Positions 1 to 8,303 of a DNA stretch of 37,188 nt are shown piece after piece. Numbering within the stretch: position 1 is the stretch's first letter; the number at the start of each line of letters is the position of its first letter. The stretch comes from Mogibacterium sp. (GTDB lineage Bacteria; Bacillota; Clostridia; Peptostreptococcales; Anaerovoracaceae). The stretch lies in contig JAFRJV010000086.1 of NCBI GenBank assembly GCA_017432075.1, forward strand, positions 1 to 37,188, written 5' to 3'. Position numbers and translations under genes: made by a program. The notes under the pieces were generated by a model. The model ran no database searches. It had not been told where the DNA came from and worked only from the letters and a program-made list of their open reading frames with translations.

Positions 1-2
1 AC

Positions 3-857
3 ACAGGTTCCGCAGGAGACGAGCCGGGCGCTGTAATGGAGCTCTACTGCTTCGCAAAGGCTATGGGCCTCAACGTAGAGGTCATGGGCAAGGGCAAGAA
101 CAACAAGATCGACTACGATTGCAACCCTGACACAGTTCTCGAAGAGGCTACACGCCGCAAGATGAGCCCTAAGATGCTCACAGCATTCAAGGACGGCACA
201 AAGACAATGGTAGAGATGACCGCTATGTGCAACTACACAGGCCTTATTCCTGACGTTATCGGCGGACACGGCCCTAAGACAGCTCCTGGAACAGAGGGCG
301 TTAAGGAACTCAACGAGATCTTCAAGCTGAAGGAAGACGGCGGAATCCTCAACAAGCACGGCGTAGTTGAGTACGTAAACGGAATCGCTCCTGGCGTATT
401 CGTAACAGTCTCCACAGACAACGCTGAGATCGCTTACCAGCTGCAGTACCACAGCATGGGTCCTGGACCACTCTGGACACTCTACAGACCATATCACCTC
501 TGCAACCTCGAGACACCGCTCACAGTTGCTAAGGCTGTTATCGACGGAGAGAAGACATGCGTAGCCAAGGACGGACTCGTAGCAGAGTGCATCACACAGG
601 CTAAGATCGACCTCAAGGCAGGCGACAAGCTCGACGGAATCGGCGGATACACAACACTCGGCTCCATCTGCACAGAGGAAGAAGCTACAGAGAAGGGTTA
701 TGTACCATTCGGTCTGATCAACAAGAACGCTGTTATGAAGGTTGACTGCAAGAAGGGCGACCTCATCACATACGACATGGTTGAGCTCGACAAGAACACT
801 CTCATCTACAAGCTCAGAAAAGAGCAGGATGCTATGTACGGAAAGCACGTTCTGTAA
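3..857 (+). CDS. Homoserine dehydrogenase-like oxidoreductase, SAF domain (5'-partial)
   Basis: The gene runs off the left edge. The frame is open from base 3 (TGSAGDEPGAV) into the first in-window ATG at 36, so 36 is an internal Met. About 284 C-terminal residues are visible. The part with DEPG and the downstream TGLIPDVIGG stretch looks like the predicted homoserine dehydrogenase family (COG4091), usually about 430 aa. In that family an N-terminal NAD(P)-binding domain is followed by a C-terminal SAF-like domain, here roughly the last 100 residues from GEKTCVAKDG onward. The NAD-binding part lies outside the window, so the reaction cannot be confirmed. Codon choice is strongly restricted (CTC, AAG, GGC, ACA), which suggests high expression. 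A hairpin terminator follows 27 bases after the stop. Confidence 0.75.
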   Translation, partial: TGSAGDEPGAVMELYCFAKAMGLNVEVMGKGKNNKIDYDCNPDTVLEEATRRKMSPKMLTAFKDGTKTMVEMTAMCNYTGLIPDVIGGHGPKTAPGTEGVKELNEIFKLKEDGGILNKHGVVEYVNGIAPGVFVTVSTDNAEIAYQLQYHSMGPGPLWTLYRPYHLCNLETPLTVAKAVIDGEKTCVAKDGLVAECITQAKIDLKAGDKLDGIGGYTTLGSICTEEEATEKGYVPFGLINKNAVMKVDCKKGDLITYDMVELDKNTLIYKLRKEQDAMYGKHVL

Positions 858-883
858 TATAGAACATCTGAAAACAAAAGCAC

Positions 884-913
884 AAAGACCCGTGTCAGTG
901 ACGCGGGTCTTTT
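884..913. terminator. Bidirectional rho-independent terminator
   Basis: A 13-bp stem (AAAGACCCGTGTC at 884-896 with its partner at 900-912, one G-T pair) has a 3-nt loop. It is followed by T's on the plus strand and by a T-rich run on the minus strand. It sits between the convergent ends of the SAF-domain gene (857) and the SHOCT gene (938) and can serve both. Confidence 0.85.
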
Positions 914-937
914 CTCATAATAAAAAAGATGCAGGAT

Positions 938-1357
938 CTAAAGATCCAGCAGCTTTTTCTTCTTGGCTTCAAATTCTTCTTTTGTAACTATATCAAGATC
1001 CAGCAGTTCCTTCAGCTTCTTGAGTTCCTCGTATGGATCCATTCCTGACGAAGGTGCAGCTGTCTTTTCGCCCTGTACAGTGTCCGGAGAAATCCCTCCT
1101 CCCCCGCCTTCACGCAGTTTCGCATACTCTCTCAGTGCAAGCTCCAGTTTTGCTTTTCTTGAACGTGCAAAAGGTATCGGAATATCCTTTCCCTGTGTCC
1201 GCAGTGTAAGGATACCGTACGGAGAAAAAACCTGTGCACTTGTGATCTCGAGCGACTCTATCTCGCTGTACGGGTAGTGGTGTCCGCGTGCGATCAGCTC
1301 ATCGTCATCGAAAATAATAGGCTCTATGCTGAGCTGTCCTTCTATCTCATGATACAT
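938..1357 (-). CDS. SHOCT-domain protein
   Basis: Small soluble protein of 139 aa. The start is set at the ATG at 1357 because AAGGAGG stands eight bases before it. The frame is open further upstream to a TTG at 1393, but nothing supports that start. The C-terminal 30 residues (YEELKKLKELLDLDIVTKEE) match the SHOCT motif, a short amphipathic helix pair that often ends Gram-positive proteins and is thought to mediate oligomerisation. The N-terminal 75 residues look like a PH-like, beta-rich domain that ends in a basic patch (FARSRKAKLE). A Gly-rich linker (GGGGG) joins the two parts. It is the last gene of the DUF4342-regulator-kinase operon, 44 bases after the kinase stop, and it could be a target or accessory of that system. 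No enzymatic motif is visible. Confidence 0.75.
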   Translation of the reverse strand: MYHEIEGQLSIEPIIFDDDELIARGHHYPYSEIESLEITSAQVFSPYGILTLRTQGKDIPIPFARSRKAKLELALREYAKLREGGGGGISPDTVQGEKTAAPSSGMDPYEELKKLKELLDLDIVTKEEFEAKKKKLLDL

Positions 1358-1401
1358 TGCCGGATCCTCCTTTGTTATATATGATACAGCCAATCATGTT
1401 C

Positions 1402-2574
1402 CTATGGAAGTATGACCGTGATCCTTGTTCCTATATCCTTACGTGAAATGACCTCAAAGCGGCCTCCATGGCGCTCTATTATCCATTTTGCTATAGCCAG
1501 TCCCAGGCCGCTTCCTCCGGTCTGCTTGGACCGTGAATCATCTGCCCTGTAGAAGCGTTCAAAAATATGCGGTATGTCGCTCTGGCTTATTCCGATACCG
1601 CTGTCCTGAACGGAAAAGGCCGGATGTCCGTCTGAAACAAGACTTCTGAGCATGATCTCCCCGCCTTCCGGAGTGTATTTGGAAGCATTCTCGATGAGTA
1701 TCCTGGCAGCCTGCTTGATGAGAGATATGTCTCCTCGTACCGGTATCTCGCCTCCTCCTTCAAAGCGGTAGGTATGGGCATCATCTATCATGACGGATTC
1801 CTCCCAGACCTCTTTCATCATCTCCGTAAGATCGAAGTCGGAAATGTTGAGAGGTGTCCGTCCGCTGTCGCCCCGTGCCAGGAACAGCAGCTGCTCCACC
1901 AGATGCTGCATATTGTCGCTTTCGCTTTTTATAGCCTCGATGGACTCCTCAAGTATCTTCTCGTCGGTCTTGCCCCAGCGATCCAGCAGATCAGCATAAC
2001 CTTTTATTACAGCTATCGGGGTGCGGAGCTCATGCGAAGCATCCGAGACGAAGCGTGCCTGCTGCCTGTATGAATCTCTCATGCGTGACATCAGCTTATT
2101 GACTGCGGTCTCAAGGCCCTCAAGCTCGGCATCTCCTGTAGCCAGCTGCTGGTCATCCTCAGCCGGGCTCAGATTGTCGATGGCATTCTCCAGCTTCTGA
2201 TAGCGCTGCTCTGTTTCGCCGTCCATCTCGCTCAGCTTCAGGGCTGCGTCAGCGAATTCCTGCAGAGGTCTCAGTTTCGAGCGCACCTTCAAGGTATCGA
2301 GCAGCACCCAGAGCACAACAAGAAGTCCCTCCAGCCTCAGCACGATATCGAATTTCCACTCTCTTAGTAGATGTTTTAATTCATTGATGCTTTCGGCAGT
2401 GATCTCCGCATATCCGGATCCGTCTGCGATCTGCGGCCACATGAACACCCCGAACAGCACGATGTCAAGCACGATAAATATGAGCAGCAGATTAAAGCCC
2501 GAGTTAAGTCCTATTCTGAATGCTATCGATCCCGTGCGTATGGGTTTTTCCCTGCTTCTCTTATTACTGTTCAT
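1402..2574 (-). CDS. Sensor histidine kinase (OmpR/EnvZ class)
   Basis: Membrane histidine kinase, 390 aa from the ATG at 2574, which has AGGGA seven bases ahead. Another ATG at 2592 is possible. Two transmembrane helices lie near residues 24-46 and 75-96 with only a short extracytoplasmic loop between them. Such a kinase probably senses the membrane or a partner protein rather than a bulky ligand. Downstream come the H-box DASHELRTP (His about 181), N-box ENASKYTPEGG, G1 DSGIGIS, F-box FERFYRADDS and G2 GGSGLGLA. All catalytic elements are intact. The start overlaps the response-regulator stop by 11 bases, so the two are translationally coupled. It is expected to phosphorylate the regulator encoded just upstream. 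Confidence 0.93.
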   Translation of the reverse strand: MNSNKRSREKPIRTGSIAFRIGLNSGFNLLLIFIVLDIVLFGVFMWPQIADGSGYAEITAESINELKHLLREWKFDIVLRLEGLLVVLWVLLDTLKVRSKLRPLQEFADAALKLSEMDGETEQRYQKLENAIDNLSPAEDDQQLATGDAELEGLETAVNKLMSRMRDSYRQQARFVSDASHELRTPIAVIKGYADLLDRWGKTDEKILEESIEAIKSESDNMQHLVEQLLFLARGDSGRTPLNISDFDLTEMMKEVWEESVMIDDAHTYRFEGGGEIPVRGDISLIKQAARILIENASKYTPEGGEIMLRSLVSDGHPAFSVQDSGIGISQSDIPHIFERFYRADDSRSKQTGGSGLGLAIAKWIIERHGGRFEVISRKDIGTRITVILP

Positions 2575-3271
2575 TTTCGTCCCTGATAACATAGCCTACC
2601 CCGCGTACCGTCTGGATCAGGCTGATGCCATACACTTCGTCGATCTTGCTGCGCAGATACCTGATATATACATCGACCACATTGGTCTCTCCCATGTAAT
2701 CATATCCCCAGACCTTGCCGAGAAGGCGGTCTCTGGACAGCACTATATTTTTATTAGTAAGCAGGGTATTGAGCAGATCGAATTCCCTGCCTGTAAGTTC
2801 TATTTCACTATCTGCGTATTTCACCTCATGGCGGCTTTCCGAAAGCGTGAGCTCACCGCATCTGAGCAGATCGTCAGGAGCATCGGACGAGGCTTCATGC
2901 GCGTCATGCGACCTGCGGCGGAGCACCAGCCTTATCCTTGCCAGAAGTTCCTCTATGGCGAATGGTTTTGTTATATAGTCGTCAGCGCCTTGATCCAGGC
3001 CGGCTACCTTGTCCATCACCGCATCCCGTGCAGTAAGCATTATGACAGGCACGTCCGAGCTCTTTCTCAGTCTCCTCAGAACCTCCAGTCCGTTCAGCCC
3101 CGGAAGCATTATATCAAGCAAAACAAGGCTGAAGTCACCGCCTTCAGCCAGTTCCAGCCCTGTTCTGCCGTCGCCGCATTTCTCCACCTCATAGCCCTCG
3201 TGAATGAGTTCGAGTTCTATGAAACGCGCGATCTTTTCTTCATCTTCAATTATCAGTATTCTTTTCACCAT
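2564..3271 (-). CDS. OmpR/PhoB-family response regulator
   Basis: DNA-binding response regulator of 235 aa. The start is set at the ATG at 3271 (MVKRILIIEDEE), where the receiver domain begins; the open frame further upstream is not needed. Receiver: acidic pocket E9-D10, phospho-acceptor Asp53 (LLDIMLPG), Thr80 and Lys102 (ITKPF). The C-terminal half is a winged-helix trans_reg_C domain ending RGVGYVIRDE. The start lies inside the last codons of the DUF4342 gene (26-base overlap), so three consecutive genes overlap. The 11-bp-phased ATT repeats at 3957-3997 upstream of the operon are a natural candidate binding site. Confidence 0.94.
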   Translation of the reverse strand: MVKRILIIEDEEKIARFIELELIHEGYEVEKCGDGRTGLELAEGGDFSLVLLDIMLPGLNGLEVLRRLRKSSDVPVIMLTARDAVMDKVAGLDQGADDYITKPFAIEELLARIRLVLRRRSHDAHEASSDAPDDLLRCGELTLSESRHEVKYADSEIELTGREFDLLNTLLTNKNIVLSRDRLLGKVWGYDYMGETNVVDVYIRYLRSKIDEVYGISLIQTVRGVGYVIRDENEQ

Positions 3272-3866
3272 TTGCTTTTCCCGCAAGGTCGCTCCTGACC
3301 TTTTCAGCGTAATCTGTCGCCTTGTCCATTGTGCTGTTGATACTGGTCTTTCCCAGATCCTCTCCCTCAAAGTGGAAGCGGCATCCGAACACCATTGCGA
3401 TCACTGCTACGATCAGCGTTGCCCAGAAGAAAGAGATGAGGGCTATGACAGGTATCACGATCGGGAGATCCATTATCTGCTGGCCATTGCTCTTAAGGAC
3501 CACCATTCTGTTGTTCATCAGGATACTCTTTATGCGCTTCCACAGTTTGTGGTCACGCTTCTTAGTCCCCTCTGCTTTCCCTGAGGTTCCGGCTTTGCCA
3601 TTGTTTCCGGAGCTGCTGTCATCAAGGATGTATGTGATCTGCTGGCTGTTACTGCCGGAAACTTTTTCTGCGGAAACTTCAGGAATGATCTCGACCGGCT
3701 CCTCTGACTTCTGCTCAACTGTTTCCTTATTTACTTTTCCTTCTCTTTCAAGGCTTATGACAGCATCCAGCATGTCCCAGCCGCACCCCTCCAGAGCTGC
3801 CTTTGCATCCTCATAGCTGCATCCCGCCTTGCTAACGAGCTGTTCAACCTTCTGATAATTATCCAT
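3246..3866 (-). CDS. DUF4342 protein with UBA-like N-terminus
   Basis: 206 aa. The start at 3866 is supported by AAGGAGG seven bases upstream. Residues 1-42 (SYEDAKAALEGCGWDMLDAV) form a UBA/TS-N-like three-helix segment. A low-complexity, charged and Ser/Gly-rich linker follows (about 45-105). Then comes a DUF4342 region of about 50 residues with a single transmembrane helix near 134-160. This architecture is recurrent in Clostridia, but its function is not known. UBA-like folds bind proteins elsewhere, so a membrane-tethered adaptor is possible (inference). It is the first gene of an operon with a response regulator and kinase and overlaps the regulator by 26 bases. That tight coupling suggests a working link to the signalling pair. 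Confidence 0.85.
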   Translation of the reverse strand: MDNYQKVEQLVSKAGCSYEDAKAALEGCGWDMLDAVISLEREGKVNKETVEQKSEEPVEIIPEVSAEKVSGSNSQQITYILDDSSSGNNGKAGTSGKAEGTKKRDHKLWKRIKSILMNNRMVVLKSNGQQIMDLPIVIPVIALISFFWATLIVAVIAMVFGCRFHFEGEDLGKTSINSTMDKATDYAEKVRSDLAGKANGEKNTDN

Positions 3867-3956
3867 TTCTGCCTCCTTGTTTATTCTAACAGTTTACAGG
3901 TCCTTTTGTGACCCCTCTTTGATGGTTTTATGATAGACCCGCAAAATGAAAGCCCA

Positions 3957-3997
3957 ATTCAAATAGAATTAGAAAAAGATTAGAAACGGATTAATAA
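3957..3997. promoter_or_regulatory. Four ATT repeats phased at 11 bp (candidate OmpR-family operator)
   Basis: ATTCAAAT (3957), ATTAGAAA (3968), ATTAGAAA (3979) and ATTAATAA (3990) start exactly 11 bases apart. OmpR/PhoB-type regulators typically bind direct half-sites spaced by about one helical turn. The array lies 91-131 bases upstream of the first gene of the operon that encodes such a regulator, so autoregulation is a reasonable inference. I see no convincing -35/-10 pair between the array and the gene. Confidence 0.45.
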
Positions 3998-4013
3998 ATA
4001 GTTCTGCATATAG

Positions 4014-4041
4014 TAAAACGGCCCCCGTTTCCGGAAGCCGT
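4014..4041 (-). terminator. Rho-independent terminator of the hydrogenase operon
   Basis: On the minus strand a 10-bp stem (ACGGCTTCCG with CGGGGGCCGT, two G-T pairs) is closed by a GAAA tetraloop and followed by TTTTACT. It lies 19 bases after the hydrogenase stop. Confidence 0.85.
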
Positions 4042-4060
4042 CTGTTCTTTATCGTTTTGA

Positions 4061-5656
4061 TCACTTGTATTGGAGCATGTTCACCTTTGTTATGCTGATC
4101 GGTTCGTACTCTTCCTCTTTGGCCTTGCTGAGCTCCTCCTGTATGCGCTCAAGATGCGGAAGCAGATCTGCATACTGGCTGTCGATGGCGTTTTCTACAG
4201 GAGCTTCCTTCATTGCAACTCCTACCGAATATGTCGCTTTGTTGATCGGCTGGAGCGTTCCTGCTCCGGCTATGCATCCGCCAGGGCATGCCATTCCTTC
4301 AAGCAGGTAGCCGTTGTATTCGCCTGCAGCAGCCTTCTTCATCATCTTCTTGCATTCATCAAGGCCCTCGGCTTTTACTATCTTGACTTCGCGATCCGGA
4401 TCAACACGCTTGATGTGATTTACTACAGCCTGAGCCACACCTCCGCTGATAGCGAAGCCGAAACCGTCGCTGCTGGCTCTTCTCAGCGTATCGCCTTCTT
4501 CGAGATCTTCGAACACGACACCCTGTGCGTCAAACATTCCCGCGAGCTCTTCGAACGTAAGGACGAAATCCACATAGCTCTTTACGGTCCTTCTGCTCGC
4601 CTCGTTTTTCTTGGACAGACACGGTCCGATGAATGCGATCTTGCACTCAGGATGCATCTTCTTTACAAGCCTTGCGGTCAGCACCATCGGAGTCATTGCC
4701 ATTGAGATCGTTTCTGCCTGCTCCGGAAATTCCTTCTTAGCCATTATCGACCATGCAGGGCAGCAGCTCGTGCACATGAACGGAAGCTCTTCCGGAACTT
4801 CCCTGAGGAAGTGCTCAGCCTCTTCGATCGTACAAAGATCGGCGCCGATAGCCACCTCGAATACGTCCTTGAATCCGAGGATGCCGAAGGCTGCTCTCAT
4901 CTTCTTGTCTGTCAGCCCCTTTCCGAACTGTCCGGCAATCGCAGGAGCTACGATGGCGTAAACAGGCGTATCTGACTGGATAGCCTTGATCGTCTGATAA
5001 ATCTGTCCCTTATCCACTATAGCTGCAAACGGGCAGCTGTTAAGGCACATTCCGCAGGAAACGCACTTTTCCTGATTTATTACTGCATGGCCATGCTCAT
5101 CCTTATCGATCGCTCCAAGGCCACATGCTGCTACACACGGTCTTTCCTGCTTGATTATCGCGCTGTACTGGCAGGCTTTCATGCACATCCCGCATTTGAT
5201 GCATTTTTCAGTGTCAATGACATTGCGGCGCAGATCCCTGTCATACGAAATGCATTTTTTAGGGCAGACTTCCATGCATGGATGCTCGAGACAGTTCTGG
5301 CACCCATCGGTTATATATACTCTTTTCTCAGGGCAGCGATGACACGCGAAACGTATGATATCTATCAGAGGAGGCTCATAGTACTTCTCCTCTATCATGC
5401 TCTCGTCAACGCCCTTTGATGTAGGCGTGTGCTCATTGACCGGCCTGATCGACATTCCCATTGCAACTCTTATACGCTCTCCTATGATAGCTCTTTCAAG
5501 AAACATAGAAGGTCTGTACGGATCATCCTCCATATTGACCATCTTGTACGGGAGCTCATCGAGCTGCTCCGGTCCGCCTCCTTCATAGGCGAATCTTGCG
5601 ACTTCCGTAAACACCTTGTGGCGCAGACGGTTTTTTTCTGAATTAATGCCTTTCAT
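4061..5656 (-). CDS. Monomeric [FeFe]-hydrogenase, group B-like
   Basis: 531 aa, cytoplasmic. An N-terminal Cys-rich segment (CQNC...HPCMEVCPKKC, about residues 117-134) and two ferredoxin motifs (CIKCGMCMKAC and CVSCGMCLNSC) would carry [4Fe-4S] clusters. The H-cluster motifs are present: L1 TSCCPAW, L2 GPCLSKKNE, L3 EGMACPGGC. The Ala in L1 and GPC (not MPC) in L2 point to the poorly characterised group B rather than the classical group A. Expected role: reversible proton reduction to H2 with ferredoxin, or redox sensing. It is the third gene after a class V PLP lipoprotein and a class A PBP, with a 32-base gap to the PBP, and a strong terminator follows. No hydEFG maturases are in this window. 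Confidence 0.92.
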   Translation of the reverse strand: MKGINSEKNRLRHKVFTEVARFAYEGGGPEQLDELPYKMVNMEDDPYRPSMFLERAIIGERIRVAMGMSIRPVNEHTPTSKGVDESMIEEKYYEPPLIDIIRFACHRCPEKRVYITDGCQNCLEHPCMEVCPKKCISYDRDLRRNVIDTEKCIKCGMCMKACQYSAIIKQERPCVAACGLGAIDKDEHGHAVINQEKCVSCGMCLNSCPFAAIVDKGQIYQTIKAIQSDTPVYAIVAPAIAGQFGKGLTDKKMRAAFGILGFKDVFEVAIGADLCTIEEAEHFLREVPEELPFMCTSCCPAWSIMAKKEFPEQAETISMAMTPMVLTARLVKKMHPECKIAFIGPCLSKKNEASRRTVKSYVDFVLTFEELAGMFDAQGVVFEDLEEGDTLRRASSDGFGFAISGGVAQAVVNHIKRVDPDREVKIVKAEGLDECKKMMKKAAAGEYNGYLLEGMACPGGCIAGAGTLQPINKATYSVGVAMKEAPVENAIDSQYADLLPHLERIQEELSKAKEEEYEPISITKVNMLQYK

Positions 5657-5688
5657 TTGATGTCACCCTGTTCCTTCCATTTCAGCTT

Positions 5689-8277
5689 CTAACCATTGTT
5701 CTCAGGAGGTGTTTCGCCGTTGCCGCCGCCTCCGGTATCACCGCCGCTGCCGCCTCCGGTATCACCACCTGTGCCGCCGCCTCCGGTATCGCTGCCGCTG
5801 TCACCGCCTCCGGTATCGCCGCCGCTGTCACCGCCTCCGGTATCGCCGCCGCTGTCGCCGCCTCCGGTATCACTTCCGCTGCCGCTGTCACCGCTGTTAC
5901 CGGAATCATCATTTGTTTCTTCTGTCGGAGTTACGGTCTGAGTATTATTTTTTTCCTCTTTTTTACTATCGTCCTTTTCCTGCTTTTTATCTTCAGACTT
6001 ATCCGTATCTTTCTTATCCTTCTTTGATGAGTCTCCGAAGTACTGTCCCGCGTTTTTCTCAGTTCCTTTGGTATAGTATTCTCCGTTTTGTTTTATTACA
6101 TTTGCAGGCATCTCACGGTATTCACCATCCCTGATGCCATTTACCTGGCTCATGATCCTGCTCCACAGTGCTGCTGCCTGCGCTGATGAACCATTCATCT
6201 CTACGTTCAGGTCGGTACCTATCCAGAGAGCAGCTGCATAGTCAGGAGTGAAGCCGTCGAACCAGACATCGAAAGTGTCATTTGTTGTTCCCGTCTTTCC
6301 TCCTACCTCTACACCCGAAATAGCAGCATTTCCTGCTATTCCTCTTGAAACAACGGACTTGAGCAGGTCTGTCATGATCCATGCAACGCCCTCATCGAGG
6401 ACCTTCGTAGATTCGGATTCTCCCTTCAGGAGTACTTTGCCGTCGCTGCTGGTAACATCTGTATAACATACTGCTGTGTTTACCCTTCCTCCGTTAGGGA
6501 AGGCTGCGTATGCGAGCGACATTTCAAGCGGTGTGACTCCGTATGTCATGGCTCCCAGACCGAGAGCAGCAGGGTTCACGTCGTTTGCGGACTGGCTCGT
6601 ATCTGTCTCAAGTGTCGTCAGTCCGTACTTCTGGAGCAGTTCGATCGAGTAGTCGAGTCCCACCTGCCACAGTATCTTGACAGCACAGGTGTTGATCGAC
6701 TGCTGCAGAGCTGTTCTCAGCGAATTGTTGCCCGAATATGACTTCGTAAAGTTCTGCGGCCATTCCTCGCCGTTTACCTTGAGCGGTTCATCAACAACTA
6801 CCGAACTGGCGGTGATGTAATCGCCCCAGCCCTTTGTTCCCTGTCTGTCATAGCCATAGTCCGTGAACTGGAACTTCTGATTCTTTGCAGCGTAATCGAA
6901 ACTCCTCTGAAGAGCGGCTCCGTATACTGCGAGAGGTTTGATCGATGATCCCGGCTGTCTCGGGCTTATCGCCCTGTTGAACAGATTTGATCCTTCGGCA
7001 TCGCGGCCTCCTACGAATCCGCTTATACATCCGGTGCCGACTTCTGTAACGACCATGCTTGCCTGGACTTTGCTTCCGTCTACTGCTGACGGGAAGTTGT
7101 AATCATCCTGGAATTCTTCATAGATCGCGTTCTGCACATCGCTTCTCAGTGTTGTGTGGATCTGCAGTCCGCCGGTATATACCATGCGCTGGGCATCTTC
7201 TTCGCTGATCTTATATTTTTCCATAAGATCATTTAAGACTACTCCGGCCACATAATCAGTAAAGTATGTATATGCCGATTCCTTCTTTTCGAAGCTAGGC
7301 TCAAGGATGTCTATGACAGATACTTTCGCCCCTTCAGCTTCATCGGATGATAAATATCCCTGATCTGCCATGAGATCCAGAACGAGGTCACGTCTTTCCT
7401 TTGAAATATCATTTGCGTAGAAACCCGTGCCCGTCTCTTCAGTCTCATCTGAATAATAGTCTGTATAACCGTCTTCAGTTTCTTCTTCCGTTTCCTTGAT
7501 CTCGTCAAGAGAATAGTAGTTTATCTTTTCGATCTCCTCATTGCCTTCCGGGTCTTCGGTGATCAGAGCATATGAATCCGGCGCCTGCGGAAGAGCCGCC
7601 AGAGCCGCGCTCTCTGCAAGAGTCAGATCGCCTACATCCTTGGAAAAATATGTTCTGGCAGCAGCGTTCACGCCGTAATTGCCATAACCGAGATAGATGG
7701 TATTCAGATATCCTTCAAGGATCTGATCCTTGCTCAGGTTATGCTCAAGCCGCCACGCAATGTACATCTCGGAGAGTTTTCTGCTTATACTGCGCTGGCT
7801 CTTGATCTCTGCCAGGTATGCATTTCTGGCGAGCTGCTGTGTGATCGTGGATGTACCGCTGATGGCATCGGATCTGCCGGTGAGCTTTGCCAGCACAGCG
7901 CCGAACATCCTGCGGAAGTTGAATCCATGATGCTTGTAGAACGTTTTGTCCTCTATGGCGATAAACGCATTCTTGAGATCATCAGGCATCTCACTTATAG
8001 GGACTATAGTCCTGTCTTCCGTGTAATGCAGGGTGTCGATCTCCGTGCCGTTTATATCATAGAGGATCGATGAGCGCTCGATGTTGGAATACAGGCTTTC
8101 CTCATTTATCTTTCCGACCTTGATGGCCGTTACCAGTACAGTAACAAGTACCACCAGCACTCCCAAAGCGACCAGTCCCCCGAAGACTGTCAGCACCTTG
8201 CGTCCCAACGATGCTTTCGCAAACTTGCTCCCCTTTTTTGTTGCATGTTTCTTTTTGCTTTTCTTTTTGTTTTTCAT
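5689..8277 (-). CDS. Class A penicillin-binding protein (transglycosylase/transpeptidase)
   Basis: 862 aa bifunctional peptidoglycan synthase. A Lys-rich cytoplasmic N-terminus (1-27) and one membrane anchor (about 28-52) come first. The GT51 domain has EDKTFYKHHG (Glu109), GTSTITQQLARN and LEGYLNTIYLG. The transpeptidase domain has SSIK (Ser444), SIN (527-529) and KTGT (661-664). Two features are unusual. A roughly 50-residue acidic, Tyr-containing insertion (about 240-290) separates the two domains. The C-terminal tail is Lys/Asp/Glu-rich, then a Gly/Ser/Asp array with six DTGGG units. The start at 8277 fits the basic N-terminus, though the ribosome site is weak. It sits between a PLP lipoprotein gene (26-base gap) and a hydrogenase gene (32-base gap), clearly one operon. 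Confidence 0.95.
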   Translation of the reverse strand: MKNKKKSKKKHATKKGSKFAKASLGRKVLTVFGGLVALGVLVVLVTVLVTAIKVGKINEESLYSNIERSSILYDINGTEIDTLHYTEDRTIVPISEMPDDLKNAFIAIEDKTFYKHHGFNFRRMFGAVLAKLTGRSDAISGTSTITQQLARNAYLAEIKSQRSISRKLSEMYIAWRLEHNLSKDQILEGYLNTIYLGYGNYGVNAAARTYFSKDVGDLTLAESAALAALPQAPDSYALITEDPEGNEEIEKINYYSLDEIKETEEETEDGYTDYYSDETEETGTGFYANDISKERRDLVLDLMADQGYLSSDEAEGAKVSVIDILEPSFEKKESAYTYFTDYVAGVVLNDLMEKYKISEEDAQRMVYTGGLQIHTTLRSDVQNAIYEEFQDDYNFPSAVDGSKVQASMVVTEVGTGCISGFVGGRDAEGSNLFNRAISPRQPGSSIKPLAVYGAALQRSFDYAAKNQKFQFTDYGYDRQGTKGWGDYITASSVVVDEPLKVNGEEWPQNFTKSYSGNNSLRTALQQSINTCAVKILWQVGLDYSIELLQKYGLTTLETDTSQSANDVNPAALGLGAMTYGVTPLEMSLAYAAFPNGGRVNTAVCYTDVTSSDGKVLLKGESESTKVLDEGVAWIMTDLLKSVVSRGIAGNAAISGVEVGGKTGTTNDTFDVWFDGFTPDYAAALWIGTDLNVEMNGSSAQAAALWSRIMSQVNGIRDGEYREMPANVIKQNGEYYTKGTEKNAGQYFGDSSKKDKKDTDKSEDKKQEKDDSKKEEKNNTQTVTPTEETNDDSGNSGDSGSGSDTGGGDSGGDTGGGDSGGDTGGGDSGSDTGGGGTGGDTGGGSGGDTGGGGNGETPPENNG
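5722..5880 (-). repeat. 27-bp tandem repeat encoding the DTGGGDSGG tail of the PBP
   Basis: The element TCCGGTATC recurs at 5731, 5755, 5782, 5809, 5836 and 5863, with spacings of 24, 27, 27, 27 and 27 bases. It encodes DTGGG-(D/G/S)SG-type units. In-frame tandem units like this can expand or contract by slippage. The repeat also creates spurious open frames on both strands. Confidence 0.9.
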
Positions 8278-8303
8278 TTGATCTTTTTGCTTTCAAAATC
8301 ACA

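Noticed and set aside
5682-5912. Open frame full of IPEA repeats on the minus strand
   Set aside because: It is an alternative frame of the 27-bp tandem repeat that encodes the PBP tail.
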